A stretch of DNA of 64,000 nucleotides, from NCBI RefSeq assembly GCF_004001065.1, contig NZ_BIML01000022.1:1-64000 (forward strand), in the 5' to 3' direction. The position numbers were made by a program, and so were the translations under genes. The notes beneath the pieces were generated by a model. It had not been told where the DNA came from and did not search any database. It saw nothing but the letters and a program-made list of their open reading frames with translations. This stretch comes from Paenibacillus xylaniclasticus (lineage in GTDB: Bacteria > Bacillota > Bacilli > Paenibacillales > Paenibacillaceae). Below, piece after piece: positions 42,919 to 52,548 of this stretch; position 1 is the stretch's first letter, and the number at the start of each line of letters is the position of its first letter.

Positions 42919-45869
42919 TAGACTCTCTCCTGTTCCGAGTGAATCGAATAATAGAGATCGACCAGCTCGCGACGCTTGACCTTCCCTACACCGCTTCGCG
43001 GAATGGATGGGATAAGAATCACCTTCTGAGGATGCTTGTACGGGGCGAGTCTCTCCTGGCAGTGGTGAATAATCGCTGTCGGTGTAACCTCCGGCGTGCA
43101 TACTACGAATGCCACCGGATATTCAGAGGTCAGGCTTTGGTTCGAAACTCCAATCACGGCAACCTCCTCGACCCCTTCAATGCTCAGAATGGAGTTTTCC
43201 ACCTCCGTCGGATCTAGCTTCTTGCCGGCGACGTTAATCATATCGCTGTTCCTTCCGACAACGTACAGGCAGCCGTTGCGAATGAAGCCGCGATCGGTCG
43301 TCTGATAATAGCCGTCTGGCGTTACCATGCTGGCGTATGAGGATGGATAATTGTAGTAGCCCTTCGCCATAGAGGCAGTTTTAATTTGCAGCGTGCCGAC
43401 CTCATCACCAGCCACCTCTCGACCGTCCTCATCCACGATCCGAATGTGCACGCCATCAATCGGCTTGCCTAACGAATCCGGAGCCGTCCCGTCGTTGAAG
43501 GTAGCCGGACCCGCTTCGACAATGCCGTAGTAATCACATATTTTGATGCCGGTCTGCTCCTCGAACGACTGCTTGATGTTGTAATGCAGCGGAGCAGAGG
43601 AGGACACGCACAGCCGCAGCGGATGATCGTGGTTCAAATAATGCGACTTGTTGAGCATGTCGAAAACGACAGGGAACGCGACGAGGACAGAAGCGTTATG
43701 GCGGGTGACGAGCTCCCAGATCGACTTAGGACTAATATTTTTGTGAATGATTAAGCAAGCGCCGGACATAAAGACGGATAACAGCGAGGTGTTGAACGCT
43801 AATCCGTTATGGAACAGCGCCGTACACAGCACTTTGTCCTCTGCCGTCATTCCGGTTGCGGCGGCCCAATTGGCCGCCGCGTTCATAATCGCTTCAGCCG
43901 TAAACATTAAACATTTCGGCTTACCCGTCGTCCCGGAGGAGAAGCGGCATACCGCAACATCGATAAATTCATCTGGATCGTAGTCCGGATGCTCATCCTC
44001 ATAGAGCTCATAACGAACAACCCCCTTGCTGTCCATCGTAATTAAGGAGCCCAGATGATAGCTCTCCCGAATGACCTTAATCTCCTCCTGCGTAAGGGTC
44101 GCGTCGATCAGCATCGGAATAAATCCTTGCTGCAAGAGCCCGTAGTAGACGAACAAATAGTTAGGGTGGTTCTTCATGCAAATACCAACCGGGTAACGGT
44201 TCGTAATAGCCGCTGCCGCTTGCTGCCCGTATACTTCTATTTGCTCCATCATTTCCTGATAGGTATAGGACACCCCGTCATACACGATTGCTGTATGGTC
44301 CGAATATTTGGATGCACTTTCCTCCATTCGGTCAAGAATCAATTGAACTCCCCCCTTGGGTATACTTGAGCCTTCCTTATGCTTCGGCTTGTTCAGATAG
44401 TAGCGGTCAAGCTTGATTTGAAAATTGGCGTTCCGGTCTTCCTTGCCCAATACTCCGGCATACACAAATTCGATATTCTCATCGGCTCCGAACAGCTCTC
44501 TTGCCTCCGTATCGTAATAGCCGCCAATCGCTGAATAACCCAGGCCAATCTCCTCGCACTTGAGATACAGCAGCTGCGACAGATTGCCCGCATCTATTAA
44601 CCGCTGCCGCATCGTCCATGCCGGTTGCGTTCGGATGGAATCGAGATTCACAGCGTAGAACAGCAGGATCGCGCTGTCGTAGACAAACGCCTGATCCAGG
44701 CACAGCTCGGTAGACTGCTGCCGGAAATCTCCTTGCCGCAGCAGTACCATTGACCTGCCGTTCAACTGATACAGGCCCGGCTCAAGATGTTCAACCCCAT
44801 GGACAACGGCGTAGCAGGTTATCGCATCCTCGTAGTCATATATAATAGAAGCGATTGAATTAAATTGTCCTTCAGAGATCGAGGTACGCAGAAAGGCGGA
44901 GCAGGATCGGCGTTGAAATAGCAGCGAGCTAAGCTTGTCCGCCTCTTCCCAAGGCTTCCTCATACGGAACGGATGAATCCAATTCGCATCCGGCTCTCCC
45001 GCGTCCTCATTCATTTGCTGCCTGATCTGATGGATAGCCGACCAATCAAAGGATGCCTCGTTATCGTCAGGTTCTCTCAGATGACGGCAATACGATATTT
45101 GCTCCTGCTTGTAAGCCCGCTCATGCCCTGCAGCTTGTCCGGCGCCTTCTCTTGTGACGCAAATAATGCTCACAGCTTCTTCGCTCTCATCCGTATGAAG
45201 CAGCGACCGAAGATAGTCTGTGCGCAGCTGGGTATACGTCGTGGAGGAAAGCTTCAGCGCTTTCATAACCGTCTGAAAGTTGCACAGCAAATGGCCCGTA
45301 TCGATATAGGTAAATCGGTATCCCCGGTTCGAGTACTTCCAGCAGCTTCTCCACGGAATAATGGTGCTCACAATGTAGAAGTCGGCATTGCGATCTTCCG
45401 GCAGCAAAGACTGGTCCAGCAAGTAAAGGTTCTCGTTCCCGGAAATATAAAACAATGAAGCACTCGTAGCAGAGTAGTAATACACACCAGGACGCATACC
45501 TTCTACATGGCGTATGACCAGGTATACCTCGAACGGATAACAGGCTCCCGCCGACGGCACGGTCCACACCATCTCCGACTGATAGCCGTAGAACTTTACC
45601 GATGTAATCCCGTAGGCCATCATGAGTATTCTCTCGACTAACTGCAAATCGACTGCATCCGTCTCATTCCATTGCCCCTCTGTCAGAAGCCTTGTTTTTA
45701 GCCTTTGATACGTTCCCTCATATCGCTTGAATCGCTCTGGACGGGGGGGCGTCTGGAAACGGCTTCCCGAATACTCGTTGCCCTTACGGTTGCGGGTCAA
45801 CGAGTATAAAGCACAGTCTTGAGCCTGAATCGGCATTTCCTTCGTTAATGAGGACGGCGCATCTTTCAT
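42918..45869 (-). CDS. Fusion of two SagB-type nitroreductase domains with an adenylate-forming ligase
   Basis: 983 residues from ATG 45869 (GGAGGG upstream; ATGA overlap with the aldolase gene). Domain 1 (about 20-240) is SagB-like: TVPSAGACYPFEVYLVI, PWRSCWKYSNRGYRFTYIDTGHLL. Domain 2 (about 290-500) is a second, diverged nitroreductase (LLFQRRSCSAF, IDAGNLSQLLYLKCEEIGLGYSA). Domain 3 (about 510-980) is an ANL ligase with P-loop RFSSGTTGKPK, DYYGIVEAGP, QTTDRGF and a C-terminal SGVGKVKRREL. SagB enzymes are FMN oxidases of azolines; here the ligase may load an acid onto a carrier protein for the flavin domains to oxidise. No YcaO cyclase is present. Confidence 0.82.
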   Translation of the reverse strand: MKDAPSSLTKEMPIQAQDCALYSLTRNRKGNEYSGSRFQTPPRPERFKRYEGTYQRLKTRLLTEGQWNETDAVDLQLVERILMMAYGITSVKFYGYQSEMVWTVPSAGACYPFEVYLVIRHVEGMRPGVYYYSATSASLFYISGNENLYLLDQSLLPEDRNADFYIVSTIIPWRSCWKYSNRGYRFTYIDTGHLLCNFQTVMKALKLSSTTYTQLRTDYLRSLLHTDESEEAVSIICVTREGAGQAAGHERAYKQEQISYCRHLREPDDNEASFDWSAIHQIRQQMNEDAGEPDANWIHPFRMRKPWEEADKLSSLLFQRRSCSAFLRTSISEGQFNSIASIIYDYEDAITCYAVVHGVEHLEPGLYQLNGRSMVLLRQGDFRQQSTELCLDQAFVYDSAILLFYAVNLDSIRTQPAWTMRQRLIDAGNLSQLLYLKCEEIGLGYSAIGGYYDTEARELFGADENIEFVYAGVLGKEDRNANFQIKLDRYYLNKPKHKEGSSIPKGGVQLILDRMEESASKYSDHTAIVYDGVSYTYQEMMEQIEVYGQQAAAAITNRYPVGICMKNHPNYLFVYYGLLQQGFIPMLIDATLTQEEIKVIRESYHLGSLITMDSKGVVRYELYEDEHPDYDPDEFIDVAVCRFSSGTTGKPKCLMFTAEAIMNAAANWAAATGMTAEDKVLCTALFHNGLAFNTSLLSVFMSGACLIIHKNISPKSIWELVTRHNASVLVAFPVVFDMLNKSHYLNHDHPLRLCVSSSAPLHYNIKQSFEEQTGIKICDYYGIVEAGPATFNDGTAPDSLGKPIDGVHIRIVDEDGREVAGDEVGTLQIKTASMAKGYYNYPSSYASMVTPDGYYQTTDRGFIRNGCLYVVGRNSDMINVAGKKLDPTEVENSILSIEGVEEVAVIGVSNQSLTSEYPVAFVVCTPEVTPTAIIHHCQERLAPYKHPQKVILIPSIPRSGVGKVKRRELVDLYYSIHSEQERV

Positions 45870-46597
45870 TCCTTTCCCTCCATCGCAAATGATCGATCGA
45901 CCATGCGGCACCAGTAAGCCCAATACTCCCTAACCGCTGTTGATCCGAATATAATTTTGCTCTTAATCTTGGCTTCCCGATCCTCAGTCCACGAATACGG
46001 GATGCCCGCTGATTGTGCAATAAGCTGCAGCCTGCATGCATTCTCCAATACGACAGCCCATGTCACCGTCTCCGGTATCGTCCTTCCTGCTGCGACTATC
46101 CCGTGGTTTTTGAGCAGCATCGTGTTGGAATTAGAGAGCGCCTTCGCCACTTGATCTCCGACTTTCATATTCGTGACCGTATTCGTTGTTAAATCGAAGC
46201 GGGCTGTATTCATAATAGGCGTGGCATCATGCGTAATCGGGCGAAGCGGCAGCTCAGTAGCGCTGAACACCATCGCATAGGGAGGATGGGAGTGTATGAT
46301 GCAGCGCACATCCGGCCGCGCTTTATAGATTTGCGTATGCAAGGGCCACTCGGCAGGAATCGGTCCCTCATCGAGCGCGTTCCCTTCCTGATCGATTCGC
46401 AGGAAGTCCGCTTCCGTCGTTTCTTCCCACCCCAGGAACGCCTTCTTAATCCAGATCAAGCCATCATCGTCACGGTAAGAGATTTGTCCATTATTGATAT
46501 CAACGTGTCCATTCAAATACAATATTTTGGCCGCGTACGTTAAGGTCTTCGCCAAGGAGATTGGATCTGCCGCAGCTACTGACTCAACCGTCTCCAC
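45866..46597 (-). CDS. Class II aldolase/adducin family protein
   Basis: 243 residues with the zinc-binding HSHPPYAMVFSATE motif, a second HG in LLKNHGIVAAG, and an N-terminal DINNGQISYRDDDGLIWIKK segment. Family members cleave or form C-C bonds of hydroxy-keto sugars, or decarboxylate. It may supply a small hydroxy-acid or sugar-derived unit. The start is GTG behind GGGGG. It is followed directly by the SagB-ligase fusion. Confidence 0.8.
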   Translation of the reverse strand: METVESVAAADPISLAKTLTYAAKILYLNGHVDINNGQISYRDDDGLIWIKKAFLGWEETTEADFLRIDQEGNALDEGPIPAEWPLHTQIYKARPDVRCIIHSHPPYAMVFSATELPLRPITHDATPIMNTARFDLTTNTVTNMKVGDQVAKALSNSNTMLLKNHGIVAAGRTIPETVTWAVVLENACRLQLIAQSAGIPYSWTEDREAKIKSKIIFGSTAVREYWAYWCRMVDRSFAMEGKE

Positions 46598-46609
46598 TTC
46601 AACTGCCCC

Positions 46610-48760
46610 CTACTCCGCAACGGGAAGAGACAGAGGCTTATGCTCTCTTCCGCCGTTGATCGTATATTGTTCGCTCCAGCTGTTGCCTTTGGCCGTATAG
46701 GTGATGGCACGCAGCAGCGCATTGGCTTTCAGCAATATTTCGTCGAACTCCTGATCCGGGTCCGAATCGATCACAATAGCTCCTCCAACACCAAGCGTCA
46801 GCTGGTTTCCCTGCTGTACAATGGTTCGAATTACTATGTTCAAATCCGCCGCATTGTTTACGCCAAGGAAGCCGATGGCACCTGAATAGATGCCTCTTCT
46901 TCTCTCCTCCAGCCGCTCAATAATTTCCATGCTGCGCTTCTTAGGCGCCCCTGTCATCGAGCCGCCGGGAAACACCGCCTTGATGCATTCATTTAACGTT
47001 GCCGTCGACTTGCGCTTTCCTCGAACCGTCGATACAAGCTGATGGACCGTCTCAAACGTTTCGATCTCCATAAGCTTCGGAACATGCACGCTTCCGACCT
47101 CGCACACCATGCCGAGATCGTTACGCAATAAGTCAACCACCATTAGATTTTCGGAGAAATCCTTGCCGCTTGTGCGCAGCCGCTCTTTCATCTGCTCATC
47201 TTCCAGCGGCGTACTTCCTCTGGCGATCGTCCCCTTAATCGGCTTCGCCTCAATGTTCCCCTCCGTATCGATCTTGACGAAACGCTCCGGCGAAGAGCAT
47301 AAGATATGAAGATCATTAGCGCGGATAAAAGCGGAATATGGCGCCGGATTAATGATGCGCAAATTCAAATATAGCGACAGCGGATTGACCTCAAGCTCTG
47401 TCGAGATGGAGTTGGTCAAGTTAATCTCATAGCTTTCGCCGTCAATCAGGCACCGCTTCACCTCTTGAATCCGTTCCTTATATTTCTCGTAGGACTGATG
47501 CAAGTTAAAGGTAATCGGTTCTTCAATGTAAGCTTGCGGAATAACGAAATCATCCAAATGAGCAAGACGTCTCTCTATTTCCTCGAACCAGCCTTGAGCC
47601 TCCTCCGCATATTCGGTCAAGCAGAGCAGGTACATCTGCTGCTCCAGCGAATCGAAGACGATAAGCCGATCCGCGAACATGAACATGGCGTCTGGCTCCC
47701 CGTTCGCAGGTGCCGGATGTTCAGTTAGGCGCCCCCTGGTTTCATAGCCAAAATATCCAACAAAGCCGGTGTTAAAATCGAAAGGCAGCTCAGGCGATTG
47801 CCAAGCAAATTGCGCAAGCTTCTCATCTAGATATTGAAAGATGTCCATATTCAACTTCTTGCGCTGCGAGCCTTTCTCTTCCGTTACACACCTCTTATCC
47901 GCATCATAGTAAACGGTAAAGCTAAGCGGTCCAGTCGTATCCCCCATGAAGGAGAAGCGGGACATATTTCCATCCGAGCGGTTGCTATCCAGCCAGAAGG
48001 AATGGGAAGCGCCTGCGAACAATGAACCAAATACTTGAGCCGGGTCCAAATAATCGGTTAATCGACGGGACATGACCTGATACGAGGCTTGACCTGCCTT
48101 GTCAGACTTGCCTGCCCTTACACGCTCTGAGCCTCGGGTTTCCTGCAAGCCTTGAGCCCTCGGTATCGAATACAGCTTGGACGCAGCGGACAAGCGGTGA
48201 AAATTTTTCAGAATCGTTGCCCCGTACTCGCTGGCAATCGACTCCGGATGGAACTGCACGCCCCAGTGAGGCTTATTCACGCGGCGTATGCCCATATTCA
48301 AGCCATCGCCCGTCCAAGCGATAGCGCGAAGCTGGCTCGGCAGTGGATTCGCTAATAACAGGGAATGATAGCGCACAACAGAGAACGATTCCGGGATATC
48401 CGCAAACAGCTCATCCCCATTGTGATAGACTCGGCTGATCTTTCCATGCATGACCTCTGGCGAATGAATAATTTGGGCCCCATGGATATGTCCCATCCCC
48501 TGATGGCCTAGACATACACCGAGTATCGGAATATCGTCTTCCATGAGCGCCTGCGAACAAATGCCGAAGTCGGCCGGCACGTCCGCGCTGCCCGGTCCTG
48601 GAGAAATAATAATGTTGTCGAAAGGAATTTCCCGTTTCAGCTGGTTCCAGTCGTACGCATTGTTGTACACAACGGTCGGCTCCTCCCCATTGATCACGGC
48701 AACCATCTGGAACAGGTTATAGGTGTATGAATCATAGTTATCAATGATTAACGTTTTCAT
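46610..48760 (-). CDS. pabAB: Fused aminodeoxychorismate synthase (PabA-PabB)
   Basis: 716 residues. Residues 1-190 are a class I glutamine amidotransferase (IISPGPGSAD, Cys83 in GVCLGHQGMG, WGVQFHPESIA). Residues about 215-700 are a chorismate-binding domain with the lysine motif PIKGTIARG, characteristic of PabB-type enzymes rather than anthranilate synthase (PIAGT), and PGGSMTGAPKKRSMEI. It turns chorismate and glutamine into 4-amino-4-deoxychorismate. Together with the PabC-like gene at 58048 it makes PABA. Such PabAB fusions accompany PABA-derived antibiotics. It overlaps the FkbH-like gene by 20 bp; GGGGGG five bases before ATG. Confidence 0.9.
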   Translation of the reverse strand: MKTLIIDNYDSYTYNLFQMVAVINGEEPTVVYNNAYDWNQLKREIPFDNIIISPGPGSADVPADFGICSQALMEDDIPILGVCLGHQGMGHIHGAQIIHSPEVMHGKISRVYHNGDELFADIPESFSVVRYHSLLLANPLPSQLRAIAWTGDGLNMGIRRVNKPHWGVQFHPESIASEYGATILKNFHRLSAASKLYSIPRAQGLQETRGSERVRAGKSDKAGQASYQVMSRRLTDYLDPAQVFGSLFAGASHSFWLDSNRSDGNMSRFSFMGDTTGPLSFTVYYDADKRCVTEEKGSQRKKLNMDIFQYLDEKLAQFAWQSPELPFDFNTGFVGYFGYETRGRLTEHPAPANGEPDAMFMFADRLIVFDSLEQQMYLLCLTEYAEEAQGWFEEIERRLAHLDDFVIPQAYIEEPITFNLHQSYEKYKERIQEVKRCLIDGESYEINLTNSISTELEVNPLSLYLNLRIINPAPYSAFIRANDLHILCSSPERFVKIDTEGNIEAKPIKGTIARGSTPLEDEQMKERLRTSGKDFSENLMVVDLLRNDLGMVCEVGSVHVPKLMEIETFETVHQLVSTVRGKRKSTATLNECIKAVFPGGSMTGAPKKRSMEIIERLEERRRGIYSGAIGFLGVNNAADLNIVIRTIVQQGNQLTLGVGGAIVIDSDPDQEFDEILLKANALLRAITYTAKGNSWSEQYTINGGREHKPLSLPVAE

Positions 48761-50582
48761 GTAAGCCCCCCTTACGCCCCTGGCGAGCAGTATTGTCCGT
48801 ATCGATCCTCACTTCGGCTGCTATATAAGGCGGCGTCTGGAATACATATTGGGTTAGCTCGAGCTCCCAATAGCTCCTTCCGTCCGCAGCTTGCAATGGA
48901 TGAAAGCCTTTCTTGTCATAAAAGGAGGCAAACGCCGCATTCTTGCCCGTTTCCTTATAGATGCCTATCAGCTTGGTGCAGCCGCGGGCAGCGGCCGCTT
49001 GGACTGCTGCATCAAGAAGCACGTCCTCAGCACCGCGCCCGATGGCACGGCAGGACAGCAGGAACGTGTCGATCCAGGCCGACTCTGCTGCTTGGCTTAG
49101 AATACAAACGCCTACTAGGCCGTATTCTCCGAATCGATCCTGCAAGCTCAGCACAAGAATATCTGTATCCGGGCGGCGCCCAAGCGTTTCAATATCGTAC
49201 ACGCTGTATCTTGTCGTATGGAGATTGAATTGGTTCGTCCTCTGGCTTAGCTGCGCCACACGGGCAAGCTCTTGATCGGCTACCCGTTGTACAACGGCCC
49301 GCATACCCAATGAGCTCAAATACTCCTGTACGCTGCGGAACAAAGGTCGCATTTTCTCTCTCTCCAAGCTCGCCCTGTACATTTCCCCTCGCCTCCGGTC
49401 CTCTTGCGAAAGAGCTAACGTATCGAACAGTCCGCTTGAAGATAACTGAATCGCGTACCGATAAGGCTGCTCAGCATTCAATGCAATCGTTGCGACTTGG
49501 GGCAGCATCGTGCGGATTTGTTCGATTTCGAACGGACTGTCATCGGCCATCACCATACTCGACAAATCGATGCACAGCTCCTTCGCAATTCGCTCCAAAT
49601 TGACGATCTTAGGCTCCCAATTTATCTGATAGCTTGCAAAATGATGACGCTTCAGCAGCATACCTGGATGCCGGTCAAATACGCCCCATACATCCTCCTC
49701 ATTGTTCTTGCTGCATAAGGCCAGAATGACCCCGCGGCGGTGCAGGTTCAAAATTTCCTGCTGAAACTCCAAATACGCAGATTCTCCGCGGCCTGTGCCG
49801 ATACGGATTCCAGCGAGCCCATCCTCGGCGACAATTCCTCCCCACAGCGTCTGGTCACAATCAAGGACCAAGCATTTTTTGCTCATTCCTTTGCCTGCGG
49901 CGATAAATCTAACGATCGAAGAAGCAATCTCCCGGCATCCGACCTTAGAGTACGGAGCCTGATGAATATGCCAGCCTCGCGGATCATAAAATTGACTTGC
50001 TCCTGTTCTCATCACCAGCTGAGGGAGATCGAAATAATAAGCATAAGGCAGCTCCTTCAGCATAGCGGCTGTTTCCCGATTCATGTCCGCAATGAGCTCA
50101 GCTGGTGCTACACCGACATAGGAATCCAAGATCCCGCTATACGAATGCGTCAACGGGACGAAGCCGCTCCATAGAATCATCGCGTCTGTTCGCTTCCTCA
50201 CGGCTGCCAAGACCGACTCCGTATACTGTCGAACGTATGCCTTTTCCTCCGCTATTTGCTTCTCGGTCAAATCAGGAAGCCCGCTGCTAAGCCTCCGGGA
50301 GACAGTCTCAAGCCGGGGGAAACCGATCAAGCAGTCCGCCTGCTTAAGCAACGACTGATTGGCGGGCTCCTCTACGTACTGGAGAATATTGTTGTACGGG
50401 CTATAGTGAACGTTTAGGCGAACGCCTCTTTGCATCGCAAAGTAAGTCAAATAGGTTGTCAGCACCGGCTCTAGAACGATGTCACGCAAGATGACAACGT
50501 TCCATTCCGGCCCGTCCAGCTGCCCCGACTGACGGACGCTCTTCACGACTTCCAAGTAGCTCGCCGACCAGCCGTTCGTCAT
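48741..50582 (-). CDS. FkbH-like HAD-IIIC protein with SGNH-like and GNAT domains
   Basis: 613 residues: N-terminal SGNH-like region (about 1-230), HAD domain with DxDxT nucleophile in KCLVLDCDQTLWGGIVAEDG, LCSKNNEEDV and MADDSPFEIEQIR (about 235-430), and a C-terminal GNAT acetyltransferase-like domain (about 430-590). FkbH-type proteins load a glyceryl unit from 1,3-bisphosphoglycerate onto a carrier protein for methoxymalonyl or glyceryl units. The ATG at 50582 shares one base with the stop of the preceding carrier protein, its likely partner. No acyl-CoA dehydrogenase follows, so a glyceryl-ACP or lactate-type unit is more likely than methoxymalonyl-ACP. Confidence 0.85.
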   Translation of the reverse strand: MTNGWSASYLEVVKSVRQSGQLDGPEWNVVILRDIVLEPVLTTYLTYFAMQRGVRLNVHYSPYNNILQYVEEPANQSLLKQADCLIGFPRLETVSRRLSSGLPDLTEKQIAEEKAYVRQYTESVLAAVRKRTDAMILWSGFVPLTHSYSGILDSYVGVAPAELIADMNRETAAMLKELPYAYYFDLPQLVMRTGASQFYDPRGWHIHQAPYSKVGCREIASSIVRFIAAGKGMSKKCLVLDCDQTLWGGIVAEDGLAGIRIGTGRGESAYLEFQQEILNLHRRGVILALCSKNNEEDVWGVFDRHPGMLLKRHHFASYQINWEPKIVNLERIAKELCIDLSSMVMADDSPFEIEQIRTMLPQVATIALNAEQPYRYAIQLSSSGLFDTLALSQEDRRRGEMYRASLEREKMRPLFRSVQEYLSSLGMRAVVQRVADQELARVAQLSQRTNQFNLHTTRYSVYDIETLGRRPDTDILVLSLQDRFGEYGLVGVCILSQAAESAWIDTFLLSCRAIGRGAEDVLLDAAVQAAAARGCTKLIGIYKETGKNAAFASFYDKKGFHPLQAADGRSYWELELTQYVFQTPPYIAAEVRIDTDNTARQGRKGGLHENVNH

Positions 50583-50854
50583 CACGACCCCTCCGCCGCC
50601 CGATTCGCGCTGTTCTGCCGATTCCGTATGAGGCCGATGATCGAATCCAGACGCAAAAAGTTTTCCTCCAGCAGCTCCTCTTCCCCGAAGGCGATCCCGT
50701 ACTCCTCCTCCAACACAACCATCACTTGAATGGCGTTAATCGAGTCCATACCAGCCAGCTCCAGATTGTCGCGAACCTTCGGACTGGATATCCAGGCAGC
50801 CTCTTGATTCAATACCGCAGCAATAATGTCTACTACCTTCTCTTCAAGCTCCAT
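50582..50854 (-). CDS. Stand-alone carrier protein next to the FkbH-like gene
   Basis: 90 residues with the phosphopantetheine serine at Ser38 in ELAGMDSINAIQVMV. It overlaps the hydrolase gene before it by 11 bp and the FkbH-like gene after it by one base, suggesting that it carries the FkbH-made unit. Confidence 0.9.
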   Translation of the reverse strand: MELEEKVVDIIAAVLNQEAAWISSPKVRDNLELAGMDSINAIQVMVVLEEEYGIAFGEEELLEENFLRLDSIIGLIRNRQNSANRAAEGS

Positions 50855-52511
50855 TCGTCGTTTGCTTTCCCCCCACCAGAACAGAGTGCTTGCCTGCGAG
50901 CCATTCTAATGAAGCATTGATGATCTCATCCCCTATTCCGGCATGATTCGTAGGGTTAAATCGCGGCGCCTTCGACTCCATGTCAACCTTCAAGGAGTGC
51001 CAGGTAACAGAGGAATAGCTCTCATTCCAAGCAGACTGACAGCCAATAAACCATAAGATGCCGCCTGCCGCCTTCGGCTCGATAGACTGTGACGCCAATT
51101 GAGACACCCCGTCACAGAACACACGACTGATCCTTTCCGCTGAAATATAGAATGGGATGCAGCCTAGCTGGTTCAGCCATTGGATTCTTTGGTCTGTTTG
51201 TGCAGCGTCGGCATAGACGAAATCATGTCCCGTCCACTCGTCCTCGTTCTCAGCCACTTCAAAGGCAGGAGCACAGGAGCCGGCAGAGCCCAGACAGATC
51301 ATACGATGAATCGGCACCTTACCCGACAGCTTCGCAGCGATCGGTATACTTACACCCTTGGCTACCAGAGAAAGGAGAGCGTTAGGGAAGGCTTCTCTTA
51401 TATAGGCAATCATGGACAGAATATCTTCCCCCATTGTCTGCACCGTAACGTCCCGCAAATCTCCCGAGCTGTCTCCGCAGCCGCGGTAGTCAAACAAAAT
51501 GCAAGGATACCCTTCTGCCGACAAATGCTGACCCACCCGATTGTAGAGAGATAGATGCTCCTCCTTGAACATCCCATACCCGTGAAGGAATAAGAAAACC
51601 TCCCCCTTTGCCTCCTGGACCGGCTCATGAATAACCGCAAACAGATGTCCGTTAGGAACGGGAATGATCGTCTGTCGCATAGGCGCTTTATATTGGTCCG
51701 TCTCGCCCCATTGATCCCGAAAGAACCCGGAAGTGATGTCCATGACCTTATCCCGTTGAGGCTCAAGCTCATACAAATGATCAGCGTTCGGAATGATGTG
51801 GAACAGCTTTAATTCCTCCTCTGACAGCCTCCGTCGAAGTTCAGGAACCGTATCGCCGATCAAATGATCTTCTTCTCCGAAAATATACAAAATCTTCAGT
51901 TTATTCTTGAGCAGCATCAGCTTGTCTACGTACGATTGCTCTCCGATGTCATAATTAAAATATCTCGGGTGCGTCCATGATCCGTACATATCCAAAGCGA
52001 ATTTCTTATCTGTACCTGTCCGCTTCAAATCGTTGTTGACTTTCTTCCCCTTGGCAACGCGCGGGTCGTTGTCCGGATCCGGATCCAGCAGCGACGGTGA
52101 CCAGAAAGCAATTTCTGTATGAAGCGCTGCTCCCTGCTCGCCTGATAAATAATCGACGATTAATCTGCACCCCTCCGAAAATCCGATGAACCCGATGCGC
52201 TCCCCATCAATGCCGGGCTCGTCCAGCAATCGATTCACTACAGCGCGAAGCTGCCTAACCTTATCCTGATAGGTAAAGGCATGGCTTAATCCGGAGCTCA
52301 CTCCGCAGCCGAGGAAATCGAACCTTAAGCTCGCAATTCCGATATCTCGCAGCCTTCTCGCCGCTGTCACAAAAAATTTATTCTCAACGATCCGATTCGA
52401 TTGAAAGCCTGCGCACATGACGACGATGGGCACAGGACCGGCACTGATGGGCTGAGTCAATACGCCATGCAGAATCCCCTCTGGAACATGAACTCGATAA
52501 GTAGCCTCCAT
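50844..52511 (-). CDS. Tandem alpha/beta hydrolase, second domain lacking the nucleophile
   Basis: 555 residues with two alpha/beta-hydrolase domains. Domain 1 (about 1-265) keeps GFSEGC as nucleophile elbow, RFDFLGCG, and late DH residues (NADHLYEL). Domain 2 (about 280-550) has FLHGYGMFKEEHLSLYNRVG and LFDYRGCGDSSG, but its elbow reads LVAKGVSIP, without Ser in the GxSxG position. So one active and one probably inactive unit. It may act as thioesterase or acyltransferase for carrier-bound intermediates. AGGAAG shortly before ATG. Confidence 0.82.
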   Translation of the reverse strand: MEATYRVHVPEGILHGVLTQPISAGPVPIVVMCAGFQSNRIVENKFFVTAARRLRDIGIASLRFDFLGCGVSSGLSHAFTYQDKVRQLRAVVNRLLDEPGIDGERIGFIGFSEGCRLIVDYLSGEQGAALHTEIAFWSPSLLDPDPDNDPRVAKGKKVNNDLKRTGTDKKFALDMYGSWTHPRYFNYDIGEQSYVDKLMLLKNKLKILYIFGEEDHLIGDTVPELRRRLSEEELKLFHIIPNADHLYELEPQRDKVMDITSGFFRDQWGETDQYKAPMRQTIIPVPNGHLFAVIHEPVQEAKGEVFLFLHGYGMFKEEHLSLYNRVGQHLSAEGYPCILFDYRGCGDSSGDLRDVTVQTMGEDILSMIAYIREAFPNALLSLVAKGVSIPIAAKLSGKVPIHRMICLGSAGSCAPAFEVAENEDEWTGHDFVYADAAQTDQRIQWLNQLGCIPFYISAERISRVFCDGVSQLASQSIEPKAAGGILWFIGCQSAWNESYSSVTWHSLKVDMESKAPRFNPTNHAGIGDEIINASLEWLAGKHSVLVGGKQTTNGA

Positions 52512-52548
52512 CTCTTCCTCTCCCCTATCAACAAGTAGTCAAGCATCA

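Noticed and set aside
42919-43101. Upstream extension of the aminotransferase by 61 codons
   Set aside because: The extension overlaps the ANL domain of the preceding gene; the ATG at 42918 shares a base with that gene's stop and starts the family N-terminus.
42918-45869. Thiazole/oxazole-modified peptide (TOMM) cluster because of SagB domains
   Set aside because: No YcaO cyclase, no short precursor peptide and no leader-binding domain were seen; the SagB domains are fused to an acid ligase instead.
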